This document shows positions 40,801-53,239 of a DNA stretch of 64,000 bases, piece after piece; the stretch's first letter is position 1, and every line of letters begins with the position of its first letter. Source of the DNA: Echinococcus granulosus (lineage: Eukaryota > Platyhelminthes > Cestoda > Cyclophyllidea > Taeniidae); NCBI RefSeq assembly GCF_000524195.1, contig NW_020170389.1, positions 1,698,533 to 1,762,532 of the forward strand, written 5' to 3'. The notes below the pieces were generated by a model. The model was given only the letters and a program-made list of their open reading frames with translations, was not told the origin of the DNA and made no database searches. The translations under genes were made by a program, and so were the position numbers.

Positions 40801-43800
40801 TTCATGTACTGAATATTTTGGATAGTTATTTGACTGTGAACAAAAACCATTCTCTTCCCTCAAGTCCTTACTCTTAGACAAGTTTCAACACCACTAAAGC
40901 ATGGGCTTTCGTAAAGTGTTTTCGCAAATGTAGGTGAAGGGAACTATAAATTATACTGATAATTCTTTAACGATGGAAAGTTCATTTTGATTACCAATTC
41001 TCAGTTGCCCCGAGGAATTATTTGAAATTATACTTTAAGTCCGCTAATATTCTTGTAGTACAACCATTGGATTTTGTTATTTTAACTTCTTTACTATCGA
41101 CTTTGTGTTTAAAACTCCATAGATTTTGATGGATTTTATTACCGATGCATAGTGATGCTGGCTTTGTATTACCATTAACCTTAGCTTTTTGTCAAAGTAG
41201 TAAAACAGTGCCACTCCTATTTTTTTCAGTGCGACAATTAGATCTCTCGTCTTTTTTATACATGGTTTTCGCTGGACGGGTTCTAATTTAGCATAATCGT
41301 TTCTTGGTCGGTTAAAGTGTATCATGAATCAATTTTTAGATCTTGTTTCACGACTTGTTTGCGATGCGATTAACAGTGACATTAGCTTTTAGTTGAACGT
41401 ATTTACCGATTGGTATAAGCTGGGGGAGGAGGTTAGGGGGGGGGGGGGAACGGCACTTGTGTACGTAACTGGGTACTGACTACCAAGGACACAAAATGGC
41501 ACTATTCTCGCGTATTTGTTTGCATATTTAGAGCCAATCTGAGTGTTTAAGCAAGCGTGAAATGTTTGGGAGCAGTTTCTGGGATCACAGATATCTCCAG
41601 GAAATGTAGTTACATTCAATTAGAATAATTGGTGCGAAAACCGTGAATGGGAATATTAAAACTAACCAGTGAGATGAATCACACTTCACATATTTTTTTA
41701 CCAATCGGACGTTTAATGTGGACCGAAGTTATATTAATTTAAACCTAAGATACTAGTCAGTGATGTGCACCGTTAGTGTTGTCTACGTTGATCAATCAAA
41801 ACTTACTTTTTAGGTGGCTGGTCGGGCTCTAGGTGACCTTGTGAAAAAGTTGGGTGAGCGCGTTCTTCCTGAGGTGATTCCACATCTGGAAGAAGGCCTC
41901 AATTCGCCAGACGAAAACAGGCGCCGTGGTGTCTGCAACGGTCTCATCGACATTATGAACAACTGTCAGCCAGAACAGGTACGTCTTCAATTGGTTTTCC
42001 TATTTTCTTTTAGGTGGATTTTAGAGTCAAATTTTTAGGCTTAAGCCAATGCTTTAATAGTTCATGGTTCATAGTGTCTTGTGACCGACACTAATCTAAG
42101 AATATGGAGTTCTATCAGCGTTTCACATTGCTAATAGGCAGCAAAAGCTTCAACAAAGGTTCGTGTTATGATAATATTTAATTTTGTAAAAACACGGATG
42201 GCAAAAACGGACTCCTACGGCTTGTTTCATTGCATTTGATAATTTGCAAACGGTTTTAAAGAGCACACTTGGTGCGTTCTATATTGACCGTTTAATGCAC
42301 TTAGACATTTTTTGTCGCTTGAACGCGTGGTTACCATTGCCTTTTATGAAGAATTCTAAATGAGTACTGAATATTTATGCAAAATACTTGAAAAAAACTG
42401 ACGCTGGTATGGCTCAATTGCCCTTCTTAAAATGCGTAAATGCCCAGTTTAGTTTGGAGGACGAGATGTTTTCAGTAACGGGGGTGTTAGGTTTTTGCAC
42501 TATCTAGAGGAAGGAATAAAGACATTGTTAGATTTTACACTGCTCTTAAAAGCTAGACGCATCATGACGTTTTCTGCTTTGCTATTGCACAAATTGACCT
42601 TACAGGTATCAGCTACAAATGAGTAGTTAACCAATTACGTGCTCACTGAATGATCCGAAACCATTACATAATCCCATGCCTACCCGACTTGGCGTTGGTG
42701 AAGATGCCTGGTAGGTAGAGTGGATACAAAAGTGTTATCTTAAGTCATGTTAATTGGTGCTGAAATGTATCCATAGGTCAGCGAAATCTTAACACGTCCC
42801 GTAGATTGCCTATTTCTCCGACCGTCTGACCTCGCCAATTCGTCGAAGCTTGGTCGACCCCTCGGCGGAGGTTCGTGCTACCGGCGCCCGTGCCTTCGAT
42901 CTGCTCTATAGCGGTATTCACCTCCGAGCTATTGACGAAATTCTTCCTGAACTCTTTGTCCTCCTCGACGATCCACAGAGACGTGAATTTGCTCTAGACG
43001 GCATTCGCCAGCTCCTAGCCATCCGAGGTCGAGCCCTGATGCCCTACCTCGTGCCAAAGCTCACCCATCCCCGTCTCGACGCCAAAACTTTTGCGCATCT
43101 CGCCCCCATTGCTGGGGATTCACTGGCGCGCCACCTCGACCGCATTCTGCCTGCCTTTCTAGAGGCCGCGGTCGGTGTCGATGCGTGCGCAAAGGAAAGT
43201 GCGGATCTACGCTACTGCAGTATCGTTCTTGCCTCTATTAGTGATACCACCGCTGTGCGGTCCATTTTGCAGGAACTCATTACCGGTCTCTCGCTTAGTG
43301 ACTCCAACGCTACACAGATTGAGTTCACCAGTTTGAAGCCCAATACGCCGGAGTACTGTTACGCCTGTCTGCGTCTTCTTCACGTCTACTTGGAGGCCTT
43401 TCTTGTGGATAACGCGGGAGAAGAGGAGAGAGAACCCCACATGATTTCTGTGCGTAGAAAAGTTACAAATGTTATAACGGAGGAATCCGACAATGATGAT
43501 AGCGATGGAGAAAACACATCAAGAGGACGAAGTGGTGATGACGATGATGATTTCATGGCAAAAAATAATGCGGGTGATGACGATGGCAGTGATTCATCAG
43601 ACGACCATGATATGTTTCCTCGGCCAAGAGATCCCAAGGAATCACTGAGATGCCTGCTACCTGATTACTACTCACCACTTTTGCGAAATCTCTCCAAGCT
43701 TCTCGCTGTCAAGGACTTACCATTAATGACCTTTGCTTGGGCCTGTCTTGAGGCCATTCTCAAGGTAAGATCTCCTCGAGACATTCTATTGTCAACTTTT

Positions 43801-46800
43801 GTTCATTGGTTCAGTTTTAAATTCATTCTGTATGGAGTTTTAACCTGCACAGTTCAGCTTTAATCGCTCTGTAATCTCCATTTCTTTTGATGGTCAGTGT
43901 TCGTGTATGTTGCCGTGGTGAATGTATTGTTATGTTTATGTGGACAGAAAACTGTGTACACCACATGACAAACGAATTTGTCCCAGATGACTGAACTTGT
44001 GTTAATTGTGTTTCATTTGAGACTGTTAGCTCAAACGTCATCGTGATCTACTTGTTCCAGCCTGTTACGTTTCATCTGGGCAGACGGATTAGCACACAAA
44101 AACACTTCCTAGTTAGTCACTGGCCACCATGCAGATAATACTAAGTTGTCATCGCAGCAAAACCAGTTAAAACCAGCCGCGTTTTGTAATTTTGGCTTGT
44201 TTTTTGTGGTCCTTGTCTTTTTATTGTGTTTTGATTGTATCTGTCCTGATTTGCGATAATATCCAGACGGACGACTGGAATCCCAGTATTGCTAGAATAT
44301 TGTGGCACCTTATTCGAAGTATTTTTTCCATTGTAACGTATCTAGTTTAACGTATGTGAAAGGGACCATCATATTTGTACACAAATAACAATACCTAATT
44401 TGCACATTACTACTCACATCGATCAGTAAAAGTAGACTTAGTCCCGAAGTTGATATCTTTTTTGACTCAGTGACAAATCTCTAGAAGCTGACATTAGTTC
44501 CAAAATAATTACTTGTTTTAAAAGTCGTGCTTGGACACATTCATCGAAACCCATACTGTTAGATTTTTGAGTATACCTTTGTTTCAGTGTCAGCAGTACC
44601 AGTTCAATACGTATTACTAAATTTGAAACTCCTATATGATGATGAGGCTTTGGAGGTCCTTGACATCTGCCTCGTAAACTGATCTACTTCCGTTATAATG
44701 TTCTGACAGCTTTCAAACTCACTGTTGAATGCCGTCAAACATGTTTCTGCATCAGTATTGACCTCTGTTATTATTCTGGAAGTGTCAGATGTAAGGAGGT
44801 GGTGGTTTACAGCGCCTCACGCAAATTGAAATCTATTTCTGCAGTATTGGTCCACCAATTCAATCTCCGGTGACAACGTGATTGAGCTTCAGAAGGCCAT
44901 CAAGACGGCCACTGTGGACTTTGTGAGCAACCAATTGCGGTTGCAGCGTGAGCGCGCGCAGGACGTGGTGGCAGGACGACTGATGCTACTACCAGGCTTC
45001 TCGGAGCCCACTCTGCCGCTGCCCTCTCTGGTGCGCTTCTATGCCGACTGCATCCTCCAGGGTAGCATGGACGCCAAGGAGCCCGCCGCTCAGGGCCTCG
45101 CTGAGTGTGTTGCCCTATCCAGTGGCGAGGCCATCCAGCCCTGTGTGGTGAAGGTTCTTGGTCCCATGATTCGTCTGCTTGGCGAACGGCAACCACCCGT
45201 CGTCCGAGCCGCTGTCACTGAAAGCTTAGCCACACTTGTTGAAAAGGTGTGCCTCTTTTTCCTGACTCGGTGTCTGTTCAAATTGTGTAGTGTAGTTATG
45301 ATGAGGTTTTCTTAGAGATATGCTAGTTGAAATAATCGACACATAACGATCTATGTGACTTCTTAAAAATGTGCTTTCTCTATCTTTAGGCTAATCAAAT
45401 CACGTTTTGCCAACAAAGAAATAATCGTTGGTGACGATGCCTTTTGTATTGTTTGAATACGAAAGGAAGTGGTTACCAATTTTACGCGTTGAAAAGAAAA
45501 CAATTCTATGGTCATCAGTGATTTATGCTTGAAGTTATTCTAGGAGTGCCAAGAAGACAAAAGGGATGTTTCATAATAAATCATTTCTCAGCAGGGGTTT
45601 GAGAGCTTAGTAGCCTATGTGGCGCAGGCTGAGCTTCGTGCCATCGGCGTGAATTCAGATTCTTTGAGAAATGAGCAGAATCCGTATGGTAACATACCCA
45701 ACTAAAGCATTTGCCGGTCTCTTGCAATACAATAAATTTGTGACTTCTTTGGTTGGTCATATAGTTTAGACGGTCGAAACATTTAACATCTGACAGTCTT
45801 CGGTTGTTATGACGACCCTTTTGTGGAGTTTAACCGCCTTAGATTATATCAAATCGCGGGATTCTGTAAATAACTCAATTTTGGGACATCCTGTGATGTG
45901 AATGCATGTCTAGGTCAAAGAGACGTTTTTAGATAAACTAACTACGGAATGTTTGAAAATGACGTTATTTTATGTTTTGGAAAAGCCCACTGCTATTTTT
46001 TAGTGTTACCTGACATTTGTTAGGCTTAATAGACTTACAGCATTGCCTGCACCCCTAAATTGCGTACCAACACTATTCAGTTGTTAGAATCGAGTTATCA
46101 CCTTTAAAAAGCAACCTTTACCTTCCTAGATCTATTAGTGACTTACGGCGGAGTACTGGTGTCACAATACTTGCATTATTCATTCTAGATAGCCTAAATA
46201 TAACCCATCTTAGTTCATAATCAGCAAACCAGCAGTCGAAAACTTACGGATATTTCGGTAAGCCATTCCCCACTTTTAAATCCTAGACATGCCAAAAGGG
46301 TGGCTTAAACCATATTTCGGAGATTAAATAACTGACTATCTTTGGATCAGAAAGGGAATCTCGGTAAATTTCAATTCATGTGGCATGTTGCATATGACCT
46401 TGGGTATTGTGTGGAAGTCAGTCCAAAGTTAATATCAGCATCTTCAATCCAAGATTCTTTTGGGGTTGTATTATTATTCTTGGTTAAAAAAAATCAGGAT
46501 TACCACCACTTTTTTACACAGTGTCCAACTTCCACGCGTCCATTCTCACCGCAACTGCTAGTCACTTTCTCGAAGGTGTTGGGGGACCCAACGAAAGAGA
46601 TTCGTCTTGTAGGCGGTCTGGGCTTGGCCAACGTGCTGGCCATCTCACCAAAGCTGGACTTCATATTGGTGGACATCTGTACCATTCTGGCCACCACCTT
46701 CGACGTCACCATCGCCAACCCACCTTCCAGCCGGCCGCTTGGACTTCATCAACAGATACTCGCTGCTGCGGCTACCTACGCGTCAGTTTTTCAGCATTAA

Positions 46801-49800
46801 CTTTTCACTTATTATTGGGCAATAAAACTGAAATATTTAACTTTTAATTGCAATTTTATGCGATTGTGAGTTACATAACCAATCATAGTTTATGCTTGAA
46901 TGATTGATGTATTGTTGCCTGTCTACAGCGAAGAAAAATGCGGACAGGTTTGCAGTGATAGTCAGTCTATGCAGAGTTCGAGGTTAAATACTTTAAATTT
47001 CAGTTTATACTGCCCAGCCATTGTTAATTGAGTACTTCATTGACCTTTCAGTCGTTATTGCCCAATCTTATCTAACCAAACACCACCCTAATTCACCATA
47101 TTCGTCTGAATGATCGTAGTAGACATCCTCATGCCGCATTCATTCAGTCACAAAATATAATGTTTCCGATTTTGTGCTCTGACAAAAAGCTATATGACTA
47201 ATCTAAGGGAACACTCAACCTATGGCGGAGTTATGCCATCATTAATGATGATCCGTTTACGCCTGCTTGCAACGGAAAATTCAAAAGACAGTCTCGTTCC
47301 ATATTTTGCTATTGCAAGTTTGAATGAAGGATGCTACTTATCTCAAGTTTTGTAGTTTAAGCATAGTTAAGTGAGTGTTTTTTTCTGTCAGTTTCTCTTG
47401 ACCATTATTTACCGAATTGTCTAATTATTTTCAGCGGATGTTCACCACTGTAGTGATTTGATCGAGTCTTGGGACGTCATAATAGTAGTGATAGACCGCA
47501 AAGTGCCCATCGTCAAATTTTTATGAATGGTAAATTTCGTACAGTGTTTTAGCAATGAGTGGTGAAAAGTGGTTTATCTTAGCTACGCAGTAGGAAGTTG
47601 GAAGGAATACCTTATTTACATCATTGATTTGTTTCAAATGAACTAACTTTGTTAGGATGGAACCTGTGCTAAACCTTTCTTCAATTCCATGTTCAGTTAT
47701 ACTACGTAATTCAATCTTATAGTTACTCCATGACTTTAACTCGGGTCTCCCCTCTGATCTCTCTAAGCTCACTTTGCTGCAGTAATCCTTCTCACTTGAA
47801 ATACACTATATCGCTGTAAGGCACCGGTGTTGGAGCATAGAAGGGCCTGGAGACAGCGTAGATGGTATGAGCAGAACTCCATATTGCCGTCGTTTAAGCT
47901 GATTCACAGGAGCTCGGAAGGGCCTGTCTGCATTCTGAATGTTATGCTGTTACAATAACGCGCATTAAGTCTATTGTGGAGATTACATTAATAAATGGCA
48001 TGACTTAGGACTTATAGATTCATAAACATGCTCTAAAGAAGACGTATTGCAAAATATTCACAAATTAAAACGCGCGTTTAAATTAATAATGACCATAAGC
48101 CATTCAAATGGGACGGTAGAAATGTTGACCCTCCTGGATGTCTTCAGAGACACTATGCTTCAATGTCTGCGCAACTGTCTACAAAAGTCTAGTGGGAAGC
48201 CAAAACTGACTACCCTACGCACCGTGATTGACTACTTGACGCCATTGGGCTATCTTGCTGACGGCGCGGGAGCGGGAAAGATCGACCCGACGGTCAATCT
48301 CGCTGACGTCCGAAGGGCCGCCAACGCCTGTATAGGCGCCTCCGTCGCCTCTGCCTCTGTTATCACCGACGTGACTGCCTCGGACGTTATTGGCTTAATG
48401 CCGTGGTGCCAGTCCTCCGCCAATATTCTGGGTCATTTTTTGTTTATCAGTTTTTTTTTCTGGAAAGTTAGCGCCTTTTGAAAGCTAGTTTTGGCCGTGT
48501 GTTTCTCGAGAATAGGCGCTTATTTGGTCTACTGATTGAGCTAAATATTTTAATTACGTAAGAGATTTTGACTTCCTCACTTTTGGAAAAAACAATTAGG
48601 AACCACTAAACTCGGGTTTGGATCATTTACTTTGGTTCAGCAGCCGTACCTAGTAGAACTTGGCTTGCGAAGATCGATTCTACTATATTGGAATCCAATG
48701 GATTTTTCTTTTTTCAGCTGCTCATAATGTAAATAGATTCAATCTTTTAGACCGTTATCCGTATAATGTAAATGATTTTGTTCCAAAGCACGATGTTAAA
48801 ATTTTCTGATTTCCGAACAATCTAATTGGGACCATGCCACTCTATGTCTTGCCACCGCGCAGTCTAGCTCGTTACAAGGCGATCCTAATTATATCTGGAC
48901 ATGGGCACCCCACAAATTAAGGGTAAGGGGTTCAATAACACAACACAAATTCGGACTTATTCACCCGGATCTACTTAATATTCTTCAAAGCAGCTTCTTT
49001 CAATGACATTCTGTTTTTTATTTGTCCTAAATTTCTCTTGTAAACATTTTGATCCAAAATTATCAGGGATATTTCAGGAAAACTGCAGACATGACCTTAT
49101 CATTTTCATTCCTGAATTTATATGGTAATTAGGCGATAATGCGTGGTATTTATCTGCTTGCAAACAAACTATTTTTAGTGAAATTATTTGATATTTTTGA
49201 ATATGCCGACTTATACATACCTACGTGTTTTCGGATAGTGTGCATGTCCATCTGATATATTCTCATTTAACTTCTTCTGATTCTAGCTTTCCACTTCGCT
49301 ATGAAAGCCAAAATAATATATATTCAAAACGAATGTGAAAATATTCTTGTGGATTCAGATCTACCGCTTTATTCAACCTTCTTTAATGTGCTTTTGTTCT
49401 GACATTGTTACAAGGATCAAGATTTTTCATAGTTGAAGTGTCCCCAGTGTGCATTACTTACAGACTCGAATTTTGAGTTTTATTGAAACGCTTCCAATCG
49501 TTTTGATTCCGTTGTTATTACAATACTGGACCTGTTTTTGTAAATTATTTACAAGATGCATGATTACTTTATTCAATGGCCGATGCTCCTCTGTTGAAGC
49601 CACCTCTATTTATTGATAACAGAAACACTGAGTTTCTGGGTATGCGCTTGCTTCTACTTCTATCCACTGCTAGAAACACCACTGGTCCTCCAAAGCTATG
49701 CTCAGGCGATAATGGTAGTTTCATTGTCGTCACCGAAGACGTTGGTTCAGAGCACCTTCGAGGAGGTCTACGATCAATGTCGTTTTACCATCGCCAAGTG

Positions 49801-52800
49801 CTGCACCAGTGATGTGGGTTTTAGCCAACATGTCTATCTCCTCTGCTGTTCATCCCCACACTCACTCTCTTGTCCATTTCAGCAAATTGAGGTGCGCCAA
49901 GCGGGCCACCGATCTCTAGGATTCTTCCTTCATGCCTCGATCGTGGCCTCCAAACCAGATGATCAGATTTCGAATCTGGTTAAAATTATCGCTCAGGTGT
50001 GTTTGCTTTTGATCTACTCATTCTTTGATGTTTACATGTAAGAAATTTGAACTGATGGGCTTCGGTCGATTGCTAAATGTATTATGCCATTGGCTGCTCA
50101 GTCGCCTTGTGGGTGTCCTACTTACTTAAAGGTGCAAATATGTGGTAATTCATAGGCAATTTTAAAGGTAGCACATATCTTAGTTTGCGTATTATGCTAT
50201 TTGCATACAATGGTGTTTACGGATTACTTGTTCTTATCAAGCAGTAGAAATCTGGTGTATTTTCTAGGGCTGCTGGAGCATATCCGGACTTATCTTAGCG
50301 TGGTGCTTTTATTAAATAAACTGATTTAGTTAATCATACTAGTGAAGATCCTCTTGTATATTTCAACGTTTATTAAATAATTTAGGTTAAAAGGGAGCTT
50401 ATCTACGGGTTACCTGCTCGCGGTATTGTCTGAGGACCTCCATGAGATGTATCGTACAATAATAAGGTGATCATGATAGTGAGAAGGTCAGAGGTCTGAA
50501 CAGCTCCATAAGTCACACGTTTTTCGGCGTTGGATCTGAATAAACGCCTAGAAGAACAACCAGAACCAATTAAATGAATGGATTTAACCGAATATGCTGA
50601 CCACTTTTGAGTAAAAACATAGATATTAATTATTATTTGGCTTAAATTGATAGGTTTCTTTGCATTTATACTCCTAAATGTTATTTTTAAATCCCCCATT
50701 AATGCGTATAATGCCCATTAGTTCATTGGGCCACTAAGACGTAAATTGGTTATTGTAGTAGCTTCCAACTAGAACCATAAATGGCTCGATAACAGAAATA
50801 CGCACCCACTCAACGGTGCTAAGACCTAATTGTCACTTAAAACATCACTCAATCAGCTATGTTGCCATCATTGACAGGGACTAAAGCTGAACCCGCCGGA
50901 AGATCGCATGCTGGTGGCGAAGATAGTCTGCTGTATAGCAAGTCGGATCAATCTGCGCAGCCTCCTCAAGGGAACCGGCAAGAGTCGCACCGATCCCCCA
51001 CCTGCATGGCTCTTAAACCTCGTCAACGCGCTGTGCATCGCCTCAAAAGACAAGAATGCCAATGTCTGCACTGCCGCCGAGGAGGGCATCGTGTCGCTAT
51101 GTCAAATTGGCGGGTCTAGTTGTGAGAAAAACGATATCACTGCGGTCAGTCCCTAAAGCGTTTCACACTTTGCTACATTACTTTTTGATTAATAAAATCC
51201 AGTTCGGTAACGGTAGCCTCTGTTGTACTTAATATGTAGGCAAGGGGTGATCGCTTTATTTTATATGAATTAACTTATTAGTGGTTCTTACATTTGATTT
51301 TGTTTTGCAAAAAACTTTAAACTATTAACTTGTCGGTCACGGATAGCTGATTAACACTATTCAAGTGGAGGCTTTTACCCTTCAATTGAGGTCGCGTACA
51401 AGGAAACTTATGATAATTTTTTCGGCGAATGGAATGGACGATAATAATCTATTAGTACTTCTCAAATGTATGACTAATTTCTGATACTTGGGTCATTAAT
51501 TCGACCCTTCTGTACTGTGTCGTGGCTATCGATGATCAACAAATCACCGTTCCCATTGTGCCCGGTGTATGCTTTTACTAAGATCCATAAAACTGCACTA
51601 TTTGGAGGGTCTCCGCCTTGACTTTAACTTAGCTTAAGCATTTCGATATCTTCTTTAATCAAATGGATTTTCGTCGGCCGGGACTATTTATGGAAAGTAC
51701 ATTTGATCATTCCAAGTGTGCTGTTTTAAAGCACTCTGGTCGTAGTTTTAAACGGTCCTGTTTAGCATCGGACTTAGGACTATTCCATACACTACTTAGG
51801 AACGGCAATTTTGTTTCATCACCTGCCATCTATGCGAAAATTTTATTTTCTAGGAAGACCACCTTTTGAATCTAACTTTGACTTATATACATACATCTTT
51901 TCTGTTAAATCCATTCTTTGTGTATGAATTATGACTCCTACCGTCTTTAAAGTGCTGTATAAATGCTTTCAAGGTCTCGTTTTACCGCCTTAAAGCCTGA
52001 ACTTTGGAGTATGCGCCCAAACCGTGCGCACAACGACTCATTTCCACAAAAGGCACCTTTTCACCTACTGTGTACCTCTTTTTATGGACGCTTATCCGTT
52101 CATTAACTTTGGTACCTTATTTTTACATAATAATTTGTATCAGTTTCGCATAGAGAGGACTGTTGTTTTTGATTGAGCCTTGTCCTCCGACTTAATCATT
52201 AGGGTACACGGGACACCTAGATTCAAGAATGTTTTTGTTGCACATGACCACTTAGCGGCTCTGATTCCTCGCAATTTCTCGAATAACCTGCTATTTGCCT
52301 TGTTTTGGCTCATTTTCTGTGACAACGCTGCTGTTCGACCCTAATGTGCTATTGGAAGGCGACTTGACCGGGCATAATAAGCGCTGCTTCGATATCTCGA
52401 TCCCTCTTTACAGAGGTCAACTGAAGGTAGTCCCACTTTTTCAGCAGCTTATTGTCACAAAGGCGAATTCCTGCATCTTGCAACAGCGGTTTGGCATTCA
52501 CAGTAGCATTACCTGATTGAAACGTCAAACGTCTGTTCATTCCTTGTTTCAGTTTCTTGGACACGTAACACACAATTTAGCAGTTCAAATGCGCCTGCGA
52601 GCTCAAATGAGGGCAAGTGAAATCTAACCTGCCTTCTCTCCTTTTTTTCTTTGCAGCTCATTACCAAGAGCTTGAATCCGAAGGAAAAGGTGTTGTTCGA
52701 AGAGACCCTAGCTCGAGTACACAAGAGAGCCATCGGTCCGATCTGGAATCGCGAAACGCGCTGGATCGACAACACCGAGATATACCTACCTTCGCACACC

Positions 52801-52812
52801 TCAAGCTTTTGA
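22894..52812 (+). CDS. GCN1: GCN1, ribosome-associated activator of the eIF2alpha kinase GCN2 (complete)
   Basis: Giant HEAT-repeat protein that binds stalled or collided ribosomes and activates GCN2 in the integrated stress response; cytosolic. Exons: 22894-23140, 23185-23258, 23296-23394, 23426-23554, 23588-23656, 23693-23804, 23851-24035, 24243-24402, 24472-24569, 24724-24838, 24874-25128, 25185-25260, 25328-25749, 25820-25971, 26279-26695, 26773-27279, 27311-27586, 27632-27925, 27989-28383, 28802-29171, 29253-29564, 29635-29829, 30691-30937, 31623-31744, 31821-31938, 32008-32187, 33312-33667, 35798-36067, 37361-37576, 39435-39695, 41814-41978, 42805-43764, 44845-45246, 46522-46781, 48148-48431, 49674-49813, 49883-49996, 50878-51144, 52657-52812. 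All are GT-AG and in phase: 9477 nt, 3158 residues, against about 2670 in human. From exon 5 on it aligns in order with animal GCN1. Exons 1-3 and the start are less sure: an in-frame stop precedes 22894, but an upstream exon could join at 22921. The 16 introns over 300 nt hold nothing I recognise. Confidence 0.93.
26279..26695 (+). CDS. GCN1: GCN1 exon 15: charged linker ahead of the central HEAT region
   Basis: Residues about 732-870. The segment contains KREGKLYSHETQMDIL followed by a Lys/Glu-rich helix (QLTPKQLGIIKAEMEKE). It matches the conserved animal GCN1 stretch around KRENKAYSFKEQ and the helix after it. The acceptor is CCTAG and the donor GTACAT, phase 0 at both ends. Confidence 0.85.
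28802..29171 (+). CDS. GCN1: GCN1 exon 20 with a Gln/Glu/Asp-rich insertion
   Basis: The exon starts with the conserved LWTAVGLRD (human LWSMMGLDL) and then carries an insertion of about 30 residues at roughly 1382-1411, dominated by Asp, Gln and Glu, that I do not recall in vertebrate GCN1. HEAT-type sequence resumes with HLFVLLQRPRNPDVL. The preceding exon has a basic KKKRKR patch near residue 1300. These low-complexity pieces explain part of the extra length. Confidence 0.8.
29635..37576 (+). CDS. GCN1: GCN1 exons 22-29: eEF3-like HEAT region
   Basis: Residues about 1589-2156. This is the best conserved part of the gene, matching the region related to the HEAT domain of fungal elongation factor 3 that contacts the ribosome. 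Diagnostic strings include MVRQSVVVLLGSLAKYL, YAERRGAAYALAGIVRG, SCAPKQLSSCLPQIM, ASLALIMPVLHRAFDDRST, SSVDRSGAAQGLAEVLGGMG and VRDGYLMLF. The exons are GC-rich compared with the AT-rich introns. Confidence 0.93.
41436..41448 (+). repeat. Run of 13 G in GCN1 intron 30
   Basis: A homopolymer preceded by further G clusters (GGGGGAGGAGG from 41422). It lies within the intron 39696-41813. It could form a G-quadruplex on the coding strand or be a site of length error in the assembly. Confidence 0.6.
41814..45246 (+). CDS. GCN1: GCN1 exons 31-33: region matching the GCN2 RWD-binding segment
   Basis: Residues about 2244-2752. AGRALGDLVKKLGERVLPE matches the conserved entry to the segment that binds the GCN2 RWD domain in yeast and animals, and an Arg-rich RRRGVCNGL follows. 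The 960-nt exon at 42805-43764, the longest in the gene, continues with EFALDGIRQLLAIRGRALMP. It then has an acidic Asp/Ser run at about residues 2520-2575 (DNA 43480-43620) with no counterpart that I recall in human GCN1. HEAT repeats resume after it. Confidence 0.88.
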
Positions 52813-52940
52813 GGGTGCAGCCTACTCCATCTGCTTTACCTTTCTACTTTGTGTCAATTAATGTGACGTATTTTGGAGGTTTGTAGTACATTTGCTGTCG
52901 AGATAGTTGCCTCTTTACTCTTGGAGGCAATCTCCATCTC

Positions 52941-52959
52941 AATAAACTATTGCAATAAA
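52941..52959 (+). terminator. Two AATAAA polyadenylation signals for GCN1
   Basis: AATAAA occurs at 52941-52946 and 52954-52959, about 130-145 nt after the GCN1 stop codon at 52810-52812. It is followed by T-rich and GT-containing sequence, consistent with a short 3' UTR ending before the solo LTR at 53093. Confidence 0.65.
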
Positions 52960-53092
52960 ACTTGTTACTGGCTTTAATGTTTAGTCGAGGTTAAATTGCG
53001 TTTGTGGTAGTGAAAGTGTAATTTTGGGGGCCTGGTAAACACAGACGTATATCAAAAGCAAATTTTGCAATTTGATGACGGCCATTGCCATC

Positions 53093-53239
53093 GTAGCTCA
53101 CCGAGACTTCCCTGAAGACGAAGACGGTACACGGGAAAAGGCATGGGGTCTACTGGCATAGCCCGTAGACTAGTCCCCCGGCGGAGGTGCCACGGCAGAG
53201 TGGACCGTTACCGAAACCAAGAATTAAACAAAGTATTAC
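53093..53239 (-). repeat. Solo LTR of the TRIM-like family downstream of GCN1
   Basis: On the minus strand it starts at about GTAATACTTTGTTTAATTC and ends at GAAGTCTCGGTGAGCTAC. It contains the family blocks CCTCCGCCGGGGG and CTATGCCAGTAG. The first T of the usual TGTAATAC terminus is changed to C, and a central piece is shorter than in the other copies. No target-site duplication is evident. Confidence 0.65.
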
